This document shows, one piece after another, positions 13,932 to 21,532 of a stretch of 21,819 bases of DNA. The notes beneath the pieces were generated by a model that was not told where the DNA came from, did not search any database, and saw nothing but the letters and a program-made list of their open reading frames with translations. This DNA is from an uncultured Muribaculaceae bacterium (GTDB lineage Bacteria > Bacteroidota > Bacteroidia > Bacteroidales > Muribaculaceae): assembly GCA_910579675.1 (NCBI GenBank), contig CAJTUF010000030.1, positions 1 to 21,819 of the forward strand. The letters are read 5' to 3'. A program made the translations under genes and the position numbers. Position 1 is the first letter of the stretch, and each line of letters opens with the position of its first letter.

Positions 13932-14809
13932 GACTCGACGGACGACGATCCTCCAACAATGTAGACGACCGCCGCGGCAGCTCCGGCTCCGGGCGCGGCA
14001 TGAAACTCGCCGGCGGCGGTATCGTCGGCGTGATAGTGGCAGCAGTGATTGCTTTTCTCGGGGGCGGCGACCTGACATCGGTGCTCTCAGGAGTGCTCGG
14101 CGGCGGCAATACCGGTGGATTCGGAGCGACACAGACTGCCACCTATGGCACAGCCGAGGATGAGGAGCTTGCCACCTTTGCCAAGCAGATACTCGCCGGC
14201 ACTGAAGATGTATGGTCGGATATTTTTGCCCAAAACGGTCTCACCTACGAGGCCCCGACCCTCGTGCTCTACAATGGCACTACCACCAGCGCCTGCGGCA
14301 CTGCATCCGAGCAGATTGGCCCCTTCTATTGCTCAGCCGACCAAAGCATATATCTCGACCTGTCGTTTTTGCGCGACATGCGCTCCACTCTCGGCGCTGA
14401 CGGCGATTTTGCCTATGCCTATGTCATAGCCCATGAGGTAGGCCACCATGTGCAATATCTGCTCGGCACTCTCGATCAGGCCCATGAGCGGATGCAGCGT
14501 CTGAGCGAGAGCGAGGCCAACAAGATCAGCGTGCGCCTTGAACTTCAGGCCGATTTCTATGCCGGAGTGTGGGGATATCACGACAATAGCCGCTTCCGCT
14601 CGCTCGAACCGGGCGATCTCGACGAGGCTCTCGACGCCGCCCGCAAGATAGGCGACGACTATCTACAGAAGAAAGCGCGCGGATATTCGGTGCCCGAGAG
14701 CTTCAACCACGGCACCTCCGAGCAGCGCCACCGCTGGCTCAATCTTGGTCTCTCGACTGGCGATCCATCGCGCGGCGACACCTTCACGCCTGCATATTCC
14801 GAGCTCTGA
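13928..14809 (+). CDS. Neutral zinc metallopeptidase, YpfJ-like
   Basis: This 293-residue protein belongs to the putative neutral zinc metallopeptidase family (YpfJ, KPN_02809). The family-typical N-terminus RLDGRRSSNNVDDRRG is followed by one membrane segment (about 27-45), a Gly-rich linker (46-66) and a catalytic domain. HEVGHHVQ (169-176) gives the zinc ligands His169 and His173 and the catalytic Glu170; Glu205 in RLELQADFYAGVW is the likely third ligand. Cys123 and Cys135 flank the stretch before the SIYLDLSF strand, and could pair. The start overlaps the murI stop as ATGA. The substrate is unknown; membrane attachment and pairing with murI suggest an envelope role. Confidence 0.88.
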   Translation: MRLDGRRSSNNVDDRRGSSGSGRGMKLAGGGIVGVIVAAVIAFLGGGDLTSVLSGVLGGGNTGGFGATQTATYGTAEDEELATFAKQILAGTEDVWSDIFAQNGLTYEAPTLVLYNGTTTSACGTASEQIGPFYCSADQSIYLDLSFLRDMRSTLGADGDFAYAYVIAHEVGHHVQYLLGTLDQAHERMQRLSESEANKISVRLELQADFYAGVWGYHDNSRFRSLEPGDLDEALDAARKIGDDYLQKKARGYSVPESFNHGTSEQRHRWLNLGLSTGDPSRGDTFTPAYSEL

Positions 14810-14835
14810 GCCACGGTTTTGTTACCTTTTTTTGC

Positions 14836-14875
14836 TACCTTTGCAAGCCCGGCGGGAATTGGTCCCTCCGGGCTT
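14836..14875 (+). promoter_or_regulatory. -7 element and adjoining hairpin before the ABC exporter gene
   Basis: TACCTTTG at 14836-14843 fits the Bacteroidota -7 element. A TTTG lies 14 nt upstream (14818-14821), which is shorter than usual. A hairpin starts 2 nt downstream: AAGCCCGG/CCGGGCTT (14845-14852 and 14868-14875) with an inner GGGA/TCCC. It could be the 5' end of the exporter mRNA or an inefficient terminator for the metallopeptidase gene; there is no U-run. Confidence 0.5.
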
Positions 14876-14900
14876 GAATGCTTTATTTATCATTTCCTGC

Positions 14901-16742
14901 ATGGGCGATTTCTGGAACCTCCTGAGGCGGTTTGTGCCTCCTTATAAGAAATATCTTGTCCTCAATATATTCTTCAATATATTGGCGGCAATACTCACTC
15001 TGTTTTCGTTTGCTATAGTAATACCGATTCTGGAGATGCTTTTCCAGGTCAAGTCGGAGCATTATGAGCTGATGGCTGTAGGGTCGGCATCGCTCAAAGA
15101 TGTGACTGTCAACAATTTCTACTACTGGGTGCAGGAAGCCATAGCCTCGTGGGGCCCAAGCAACACACTCGCTGTGCTCGCCGCTGCCCTTGTGGTGATG
15201 ACAGGCCTCAAAACCGGCGCCACATTCCTAAGCTCCTACTATATGGTGCCGATACGCTCGGGTGTGGTGCGCGACATACGCAATGTGATGTACGACAAGC
15301 TGCTCCGCCTCCCGATCGGCTTTTTCACCGGCGAGAGCAAGGGCGACGTCATGGCCCGCATGAGTTCCGACGTGACCGAGATCGAGACCTCCATCATGGC
15401 GTCGCTCGATATGCTTTTCAAAAATCCGGTGATGATCCTCGTGTGTCTCGCCACGATGATAGCTCTCTCTTGGCAGCTCACCCTCTTTGTGCTCGTGCTC
15501 CTGCCTATTGCCGGCATGGCGATGGGCAAGATCGGCAAGCGTCTCAAGCGTGTGAGCCTCGAGGGGCAGCAGCAGTGGGGCCGCATTATGGCCAATATAG
15601 AGGAAACTCTCGGCGGCCTGCGCATCGTCAAGGCATTCAATGCAGAGGAGAAGATGGAACACCGTTTCCATCGCGACACCCAGCGGTTTTTCCGCATATC
15701 CAATCGTGTGGCGCGCCGTCAGGCGTTGGCCCACCCCATGAGCGAATTTCTCGGCACTCTGACGATAGCAATTGTGCTATGGTTTGGCGGCTCGCTCATA
15801 CTCGGCGGTGAGAGCACTATCGACGCCCCCGAGTTTATCTACTACATGATCATCTTCTACAACATCATCAATCCCGCCAAAGAGCTCTCGAAGGCGGTAT
15901 ATGCAATCCAGAAGGGCATGGCGTCGATGACGCGTATCGACCGCATCCTTTCGGCTACCAATCCGATTGCCGATCCGGAGGGGCGCGAGCCGCTCTCTCC
16001 CGAGCCTCTGCGCGGCAGGATCGAGTACCGCAATGTGTCGTTTGGCTACGATCCCGACCGTAAGGTTGTTGAAGGTGTCGACCTTACCATACGTCCCGGC
16101 GAGACGGTGGCGCTCGTGGGACAGAGCGGTAGCGGCAAGTCGACTCTCGCCGATCTCCTGCCTCGCTTCTACGATGTCTCGGAGGGATCGATCACGATCG
16201 ACGGCATTGATATACGCGACATGCGGGTGCGCGATCTGCGCGCCCTTATGGGCAATGTCAATCAGGAGGCCATTCTCTTCAACGACACTATCTTCAACAA
16301 TATAGCATTTGGAGTGGAGGGGGCCACACGCGAGGCGGTGGAGGAGGCTGCACGCATAGCCAATGCCCACGATTTTATCCTCGACACCGAGGAGGGCTAC
16401 AACACGGTGATAGGCGACCGCGGCTGCCGCCTGTCGGGAGGCCAGCGCCAACGACTGTCGATAGCGCGGGCCATACTCAAAAATCCTCCGGTGCTGATCC
16501 TCGACGAGGCAACATCGGCGCTCGACTCCGAGAGCGAGAAGTTGGTGCAGGAGGCTCTTGAGCGTCTTATGGCATCGCGCACCACTCTCGTCATAGCCCA
16601 TCGCCTGTCGACCATCCGCAACGCCTCGCAGATATGTGTTCTAAGCGAGGGACGCATAGTCGAGCGCGGCACCCACGACGAGCTTCTTGCTCTCGGAGGT
16701 CACTATGCCCGTCTGGTCGAGATGCAGTCGGTCAAAGGTTGA
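14901..16742 (+). CDS. ABC exporter, fused membrane and ATPase domains (MsbA-like)
   Basis: This 613-residue half-transporter should work as a homodimer moving a lipid or other amphiphile across the inner membrane. The membrane domain (about 15-335) has six helices. The loop between helices 1 and 2 (about 48-88) is longer than in E. coli MsbA. The ATPase domain has Walker A GQSGSGKST (407-415, Lys413), Q-loop Gln455, signature LSGGQ (511-515), Walker B VLILDE (531-536) and switch His567. I chose the ATG at 14901 because it starts the first amphipathic segment MGDFWNLLRRFVPPYKKY; the longer frame upstream runs through the hairpin region. The lipid A core flippase MsbA is the best guess; a drug or peptide exporter cannot be excluded from sequence alone. 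Confidence 0.88.
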   Translation: MGDFWNLLRRFVPPYKKYLVLNIFFNILAAILTLFSFAIVIPILEMLFQVKSEHYELMAVGSASLKDVTVNNFYYWVQEAIASWGPSNTLAVLAAALVVMTGLKTGATFLSSYYMVPIRSGVVRDIRNVMYDKLLRLPIGFFTGESKGDVMARMSSDVTEIETSIMASLDMLFKNPVMILVCLATMIALSWQLTLFVLVLLPIAGMAMGKIGKRLKRVSLEGQQQWGRIMANIEETLGGLRIVKAFNAEEKMEHRFHRDTQRFFRISNRVARRQALAHPMSEFLGTLTIAIVLWFGGSLILGGESTIDAPEFIYYMIIFYNIINPAKELSKAVYAIQKGMASMTRIDRILSATNPIADPEGREPLSPEPLRGRIEYRNVSFGYDPDRKVVEGVDLTIRPGETVALVGQSGSGKSTLADLLPRFYDVSEGSITIDGIDIRDMRVRDLRALMGNVNQEAILFNDTIFNNIAFGVEGATREAVEEAARIANAHDFILDTEEGYNTVIGDRGCRLSGGQRQRLSIARAILKNPPVLILDEATSALDSESEKLVQEALERLMASRTTLVIAHRLSTIRNASQICVLSEGRIVERGTHDELLALGGHYARLVEMQSVKG

Positions 16743-16777
16743 CAAGCTGCCGTTCTCCAACCGGTATTGACCCTATT

Positions 16778-16811
16778 CATACGCCCCTGAAGTCAACTTT
16801 TGGGGCGTATG
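16778..16811 (+). terminator. Terminator after the ABC exporter gene
   Basis: CATACGCCCC (16778-16787) and GGGGCGTATG (16802-16811) form a perfect 10-bp stem with a 14-nt loop, followed by TTTGTTTA. It lies 35 nt after the exporter stop codon, and its tail overlaps the -33 element of the rho promoter. Confidence 0.8.
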
Positions 16812-16843
16812 TTTGTTTAAGAAGAAAAGAATGATTATTTTTG
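16812..16843 (+). promoter_or_regulatory. Promoter of rho
   Basis: TTTG at 16812-16815, exactly 20 nt, then TATTTTTG at 16836-16843: a full match to the Bacteroidota promoter pattern. Transcription would start near 16850, about 285 nt before the rho ATG. Confidence 0.7.
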
Positions 16844-16849
16844 CAGCGG

Positions 16850-17133
16850 AAAAGAGCGCTTATAGAGGCGCATGACCTCGCGCCTGCCTCGCAATATCAA
16901 ATTATTATCGGCTATATCCGCCCGAACAAGGGTGTTGATCAACGCCGCGATTTCCTCTCCTCGCGTGCCCTTTCCGCCATTTTTTTTCTATCTGTTGTCA
17001 GTAATAGGCTCCGGGGATATTCCCTGGCCGCCAATTCCATGAGTCCGATGCGACAATCGGGTTTATGTCATACTGTAGCCACACTTTCATCCATCCCCTT
17101 TTAGTAATTTCTCCACTCCCACATAACCCCCCA
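16850..17133 (+). promoter_or_regulatory. Long 5' leader of rho
   Basis: No convincing gene lies in these 284 nt. The stretch holds a hairpin GGTGTTGATCAACGCC (16931-16946, 6-bp stem with one G-U), a pyrimidine-rich section with CGCGA/TCGCG (16946-16965), eight T at 16980-16987, and a possible 21-codon reading frame at 17039-17104 ending 29 nt before the rho ATG. In E. coli rho is controlled by Rho-dependent termination in its own leader. The C/U-rich make-up here would suit similar autoregulation, which is an inference. Confidence 0.45.
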
Positions 17134-19290
17134 ATGCATAGATACGAAGATCTGGACGCTCTGCCCGAAGACCGGATTAAAGAACTTGCCCGACAGATGG
17201 GCAACAATCAGGCCGACTCAACCGAGCGCTTGGAAAATATATATTACATTCTCGACCAGCAGGCCATAGCGGCCGGATCGGCCGCTTCTGAAAAGGCCTC
17301 GGGCCGCTCCGCAAAGGAGCCTCGCCAGAAGCGCGACCGCAAGGCGCGTAAGGACGCCGACAAAGCCACCGCCGAAAATGGCGCTGAAACAGCCGTGGCC
17401 GAGACTCAACCCTCAGCCGAACAGGCTCCTGTAGCTGATCAGGCTCCCACTGCTGACTCGGAGGCGCAGGCGACCGCTCCCGAGGCCGCTCCCAAGCGCC
17501 GGGGCCGCAAGTCGAAGGCTCAGAAGGAAGCCGAGGCTGCCGCAGCCGCTGAATCTGCCGATCAGGCTCCCGCTGCTGCCTCGGAGGCGCAAGCGACCGC
17601 TCCCGAGGCCGCTCCCAAGCGCCGGGGCCGCAAGTCGAAGGCTCAGAAGGAGGCCGAGGCTGCAGCCGCCGCTGCTGCCGCTACAGCTCCCGCTGTTTCT
17701 GCCGCTGAGAGCCCCAACGCCAATCCTGCCGAAGAATCAGCAGTCCCGATAGCTGCCACACCCGCGTCGGAGGAGCCTGCCGCTTCACCGGCTCCGGCAA
17801 TGGCCCAGGCTCCCGCTCCCCAGCTTCAGCCACAATCTCAGCAGTCCGAGAAACCACAGCCTCAGCAGCCTCAGCAGCCACAGCGCCGCGATTTCCGCCC
17901 CGGCAAGGATACCAGCCTCGGAACATTTTTCCCCGCTTCGCCAGGCAAGAAATTCGTGCCCCGCTCACAGCGCGAGAAGGAGGAGGCCGCAGCCGCAGCA
18001 GCCATTGCAGCCGCTTCAGCACCTATTGTGATCGCCGAGCCGTGGCAGCAGGAGCAAGCCCAGCAGCCTCTCCCGGGTCAGGGCAAGAAAAACAAGAAAA
18101 ACCGTCAGTTCAATCAGCAGCAGCAACACTATCAGCAGCCCTACCGCCTGAATCCGCAAGACCGATTCAACTTCGATGGTATCATCAACGCGCAGGGTGT
18201 GCTTGAGATTGTGCCCGAGGGCTACGGATTCCTCCGCTCGGCCGACTACAACTATATGCCGTCGCCCGACGATGTCTACGTCACCCAGCAGCAGATCAAG
18301 CAATATGGTCTCAAGCAGGGCGATATAGTCGAGGCCTCAGTGCGCGCCCCCAAGCCCGCCGAAAAATATTTCCCCCTCACCGGTATCACAAAGGTCAATG
18401 GCCGCTCGCCCGAGTTTATCCGCGACCGTGTGCCCTTTGAGCATCTCACTCCTCTCTTCCCCGAAGAGAAGTTCAATCTCACCGGCGGGGCGTCCAATAA
18501 TCTCTCCACCCGGGTGGTAGATATGTTCTCGCCCATAGGCAAGGGCCAGCGCGGACTTATCGTGGCTCCTCCCAAAACCGGTAAGACTGTGCTTCTCAAG
18601 GATATCGCCAATGCCATAGCCGAGAATCATCCCGAGACTTATATTATGATCCTCCTTATCGACGAGCGTCCCGAGGAGGTGACCGACATGAGCCGCAGCG
18701 TCAACGCCGAGGTGATAGCATCGACCTTCGACGAGCCCGCCGACCATCATGTCAAGATTGCACAGATTGTGATCGACAAGGCCAAGCGCATGGTAGAGTG
18801 TGGCCACGATGTTGTGATTCTTCTCGACTCCATCACCCGTCTGGCGCGCGCCTACAATACCGTCCAGCCCACTTCGGGCAAGATCCTCTCGGGCGGTGTC
18901 GAGGCCAATGCCCTCCAGAAGCCCAAGCGCTTTTTCGGTGCGGCGCGCAATATCGAGGGTGGCGGTTCGCTCACCATCATTGCCACGGCCCTCACCGAGA
19001 CCAACTCGCGCATGGACGAGGTGATCTTCGAGGAGTTCAAGGGCACAGGCAACATGGAGCTGCAGCTCGACCGCAAGCTCGCCAACAAGCGCATATTCCC
19101 TGCAGTCGACATCATGGCCTCCTCCACCCGCCGCGACGACCTCCTGCTCCGCCCCGAGACACAGAGCCGCATGTGGATCCTTCGCCGCTTCCTCTCCGAC
19201 CGCAATCCCATCGAGGCTATGGAATTTATCAAAGACCGCATGGAGCGCACACGCGACAACGACGAGTTGCTCCGCACCATGGGCGACTGA
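17134..19290 (+). CDS. rho: Transcription termination factor Rho with long disordered insertion
   Basis: Rho is the hexameric RNA-dependent ATPase that ends transcription. The 718-residue protein is about 300 residues longer than E. coli Rho (419). A helical N-terminal Rho_N segment (MHRYEDLDALPEDRIKELAR, to about 47) is separated by an Ala/Pro/Gln/Lys-rich insertion (about 48-345) from the cold-shock-like RNA-binding domain (GVLEIVPEGYGFLR, about 355-368) and the ATPase domain. The latter has Walker A PPKTGKT (Lys484), Walker B VVILLD (Asp565), EGGGSLTIIATAL and GTGNMELQLDRKLANKRIFPA. The insertion contains two tandem 41-residue units, each with PKRRGRKSKAQKEAEAAAA. The ATG at 17134 starts the conserved N-terminus; the frame is open for 23 more codons upstream. 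Similar insertions are known in Bacteroides Rho and promote condensate formation there. The stop overlaps the next start by one base. Confidence 0.96.
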   Translation: MHRYEDLDALPEDRIKELARQMGNNQADSTERLENIYYILDQQAIAAGSAASEKASGRSAKEPRQKRDRKARKDADKATAENGAETAVAETQPSAEQAPVADQAPTADSEAQATAPEAAPKRRGRKSKAQKEAEAAAAAESADQAPAAASEAQATAPEAAPKRRGRKSKAQKEAEAAAAAAAATAPAVSAAESPNANPAEESAVPIAATPASEEPAASPAPAMAQAPAPQLQPQSQQSEKPQPQQPQQPQRRDFRPGKDTSLGTFFPASPGKKFVPRSQREKEEAAAAAAIAAASAPIVIAEPWQQEQAQQPLPGQGKKNKKNRQFNQQQQHYQQPYRLNPQDRFNFDGIINAQGVLEIVPEGYGFLRSADYNYMPSPDDVYVTQQQIKQYGLKQGDIVEASVRAPKPAEKYFPLTGITKVNGRSPEFIRDRVPFEHLTPLFPEEKFNLTGGASNNLSTRVVDMFSPIGKGQRGLIVAPPKTGKTVLLKDIANAIAENHPETYIMILLIDERPEEVTDMSRSVNAEVIASTFDEPADHHVKIAQIVIDKAKRMVECGHDVVILLDSITRLARAYNTVQPTSGKILSGGVEANALQKPKRFFGAARNIEGGGSLTIIATALTETNSRMDEVIFEEFKGTGNMELQLDRKLANKRIFPAVDIMASSTRRDDLLLRPETQSRMWILRRFLSDRNPIEAMEFIKDRMERTRDNDELLRTMGD
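17437..17682 (+). repeat. 123-bp tandem duplication inside rho
   Basis: Two consecutive copies (17437-17559 and 17560-17682) are nearly identical over most of their length, including the segment encoding PEAAPKRRGRKSKAQKEAEA. They diverge at the Ala-rich ends. The period of 123 bp is 41 codons, so the frame is kept. They correspond to residues 102-142 and 143-183 of Rho. Confidence 0.9.
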
Positions 19291-20096
19291 TGATAGTCCG
19301 TATCGATTCACTCTCCGCTCCGGAGCTAACCCCCTACGCCGGCCTGACGGAAGCGCAGCTACGCTCGCGCCTCCGTCCGGCCGACGCTCTTTTCATAGCC
19401 GAGAGCCCCAAGGTGATCGCCACTGCGCTCAGTGCAGGCTACGAGCCTGTGAGCCTCTTATGCGAGGAGCGCCACATAGAGGGGGATGCCGCTGCTGTCA
19501 TAGCCCGCTGCCCCGAGTCGATGCCGGTCTACACAGCGCCGCGTGAGGCGCTTGCCGCTCTGACAGGCTACACCCTCACCCGGGGTGTGCTCTGCGCCAT
19601 GCGCAGGCCGCAGCTTCCGTCGCCCGAGGCTATCACTGAGGGAGCGCGACGGGTGGCGGTGATCGACTCCGTGACCGACACCACCAATATAGGAGCAATA
19701 TTCCGCTCGGCGGCTGCCATAGGCGTCGACGCGGTGCTTCTCACCCCAACGAGCTGCGACCCCCTCAACCGTCGTGCCGTGCGTGTGTCGATGGGCTCGG
19801 TGTTTCTCGTGCCGTGGGCCTATCTCCCTGCTGGATCGCTCACCGGTCAGCTCCGCGACCTCGGTCTTAAATCGGTGGCCCTGGCCCTTACCGACCGCTC
19901 CGTGCCTATCGACTGGCCCCCGCTGCGCGAGGAGCCGCGTCTGGCCATGATCCTCGGCACCGAGGGCGACGGCCTTGCCGCCGACGTGATCCAATCGGCC
20001 GATTATACCGCGCGCATCCCCATGGCCCATGGTGTCGACTCGCTCAATGTGGCTGCCGCTTCGGCGCTGGCATTCTGGGAGTTGCGTTGCCGCTGA
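19290..20096 (+). CDS. TrmH/SpoU family RNA 2'-O-methyltransferase
   Basis: This 268-residue enzyme should methylate a ribose 2'-OH in rRNA or tRNA with SAM. A substrate-binding N-terminal domain (about 1-105) precedes a SPOUT knot domain with motif 1 NIGAIFRSAAAIG (133-145, Arg139), motif 2 ILGTEGDGL (221-229) and motif 3 IPMAHGVDSLNVAAASAL (243-260). The order and spacing are normal for SpoU proteins; the exact RNA target cannot be told. The ATG shares its first base with the rho stop (TGATG), so translation is probably coupled by reinitiation. A longer open frame upstream is a shadow of rho. It is followed by a terminator-like hairpin. Confidence 0.9.
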   Translation: MIVRIDSLSAPELTPYAGLTEAQLRSRLRPADALFIAESPKVIATALSAGYEPVSLLCEERHIEGDAAAVIARCPESMPVYTAPREALAALTGYTLTRGVLCAMRRPQLPSPEAITEGARRVAVIDSVTDTTNIGAIFRSAAAIGVDAVLLTPTSCDPLNRRAVRVSMGSVFLVPWAYLPAGSLTGQLRDLGLKSVALALTDRSVPIDWPPLREEPRLAMILGTEGDGLAADVIQSADYTARIPMAHGVDSLNVAAASALAFWELRCR

Positions 20097-20117
20097 CTCT
20101 TCCCGCCTAAAATATTG

Positions 20118-20151
20118 ACCCGGGTGTCGCTAACTTTTGCGGCGCCCGGGT
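20118..20151 (+). terminator. Terminator after the rho-methyltransferase pair
   Basis: ACCCGGGTGTCGC (20118-20130) pairs with GCGGCGCCCGGGT (20139-20151) over 13 positions with two G-U pairs, followed by TGTTATATA. It lies 21 nt after the methyltransferase stop. The 8-nt loop with its flank reads TAACTTTTG, which is close to a -7 element. Confidence 0.7.
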
Positions 20152-20272
20152 TGTTATATATGCAAAACCCACAATCAACAAATGGTAGCGTTTCAATGAT
20201 CAATTCACTCACAACGGCTTGAACTCACGCTTCGCTATCGTCCTTTCAACTTACATCCAATCTTATTCTTCT

Positions 20273-21433
20273 ATGAAAAAGAGCTTTACCCTCCTTGCTG
20301 CCCTCCTCATGACAGGCTCGGCAGCGTGGCTCACCCCTTCGGCTTCCGCTCAGGAACCTCAGGCCCTCGCGCCTACCAACTTTGGCTCCAATTGGAGCAT
20401 CGGTGTCGACGGCGGTGTCACAACCCCGCTCCACCACTCCCCCTTCTTTGGCGGAATGCGTGGCGCTGTAGGCCTCAATATCCAGAAGCAGATCTCGCCC
20501 GCCTTTGGCGTGGGCGTGGAAGGTGCCTGGGGCATCAACACCTCCTCATGGCCCGGATATGTACATTCGTCGACTGCGTTCGACTCCCAGTATGTAGGCG
20601 CTTACGGCGCTGCCAATCTCATGAATCTCTTCGGCGGCTACCAGTGTGGCGGACGTGTGTTTGAGATCGAGGCGGTGGCCGGTGCCGGATGGGGTCACAA
20701 CTATGTCAACTCGGCCAATGGTCAGGACTGGAACTATTTCGCCACCAAGGTAGGCCTCAACTTCAACTTCAACATCAGCGAGGCCGTGACATTCCAGATC
20801 AAGCCTTCGGTGACATGGAACATGAGCGATGCCGATGTGGCCCAGACTTCGGCTGCCTACAATGTCAATAAGGCCAACTTCAATATCATGGCCGGCTTCA
20901 AGTTTAATCTCGGCAGCGGATTTGAGTGTGTGCGCGGCTACGATGCCGGCGAGGTCAACGCCCTCAACGCTCAGGTCAACGAACTCCGCGGATCAGTGGC
21001 CCAGGCCCGCGCCGATGCCGATGCCGCAGCTGCTGTGGCAGCCGCCTATCAGGCTCAGCTCGCCGAATGTCAGAATCAGAAGCCTCAGGTGATCACCAAG
21101 ACCACCACCGACCTCCAGAGCGTACGCTTCGTATTCTTCAAGCTCGCCTCGTCGGTTGTGACTCCCGACCAGATGCCCAATGTCGAGATGATCGCCGACT
21201 ATATGAAGCACAATCCCAAATCGAAGGTTGAGATCAAGGGCTACGCCTCGCAGGATGGCAACCTCGACTTTAACATCAAGCTCGCCCAGAATCGTGCCGA
21301 GAGCGTCAAGAAGCTCCTTGTCAAGAAATATGGCATCTCTGCCGACCGCATCTCAGCATCGGGCGAAGGCATAGGCCACATGTTTAAGGAGGAGAGCTGG
21401 AACCGCGTCTCCATCTGCACCCTCGACGAATAA
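20273..21433 (+). CDS. OmpA-like outer-membrane protein with peptidoglycan-binding domain
   Basis: This 386-residue protein has a signal peptide (MKKSFTLLAALLMTGSAAWL...SASA/Q, cleavage near residue 27) and an N-terminal beta-barrel (about 37-215; aromatic-rich strands such as NWSIGVDGGVTTPL and VGLNFNFNISEAVTFQIKPS). An Ala-rich coiled-coil linker (about 227-268) follows, then a C-terminal OmpA domain (about 283-386). The latter has VRFVFFKLASSVV, GYASQDG with Asp328 and QNRAESVKKLL with Arg341, the residues expected to bind meso-diaminopimelate. It would anchor the outer membrane to the wall. I chose the ATG at 20273 because it starts the signal peptide; a longer frame upstream has no ATG support. 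The gene follows a terminator and should have its own promoter, though I could not place one with confidence. Confidence 0.92.
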   Translation: MKKSFTLLAALLMTGSAAWLTPSASAQEPQALAPTNFGSNWSIGVDGGVTTPLHHSPFFGGMRGAVGLNIQKQISPAFGVGVEGAWGINTSSWPGYVHSSTAFDSQYVGAYGAANLMNLFGGYQCGGRVFEIEAVAGAGWGHNYVNSANGQDWNYFATKVGLNFNFNISEAVTFQIKPSVTWNMSDADVAQTSAAYNVNKANFNIMAGFKFNLGSGFECVRGYDAGEVNALNAQVNELRGSVAQARADADAAAAVAAAYQAQLAECQNQKPQVITKTTTDLQSVRFVFFKLASSVVTPDQMPNVEMIADYMKHNPKSKVEIKGYASQDGNLDFNIKLAQNRAESVKKLLVKKYGISADRISASGEGIGHMFKEESWNRVSICTLDE

Positions 21434-21458
21434 AGAAATAACCGTTGAATAATGCCCC

Positions 21459-21503
21459 GGAGGGGAGGCAGCCCGCGCACATTGCCGCGGCTGTCTCCCC
21501 TCC
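21459..21503 (+). terminator. Terminator-like hairpin after the OmpA-like gene
   Basis: GGAGGGGAGGCAGCC (21459-21473) pairs with GGCTGTCTCCCCTCC (21489-21503) over 15 positions with one G-U pair. It lies 25 nt after the stop codon. There is no U-run after it. Confidence 0.65.
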
Positions 21504-21532
21504 CTTGCGTCCGGCCCCTGCTCCATATTCTA

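Noticed and set aside
16841..17104. An 87-codon frame in the rho leader, and a 14-codon ATG frame at 16831
   Set aside because: The first would start at TTG inside the -7 element and the second spans it, so neither could be translated from the predicted rho transcript. Only the internal 21-codon frame at 17039 remains possible.
18337..19311. Long - strand open frame opposite rho (and a similar one at 2153-3088 opposite bioA)
   Set aside because: High-GC coding DNA leaves complementary frames open; the + strand genes have clear catalytic motifs throughout.
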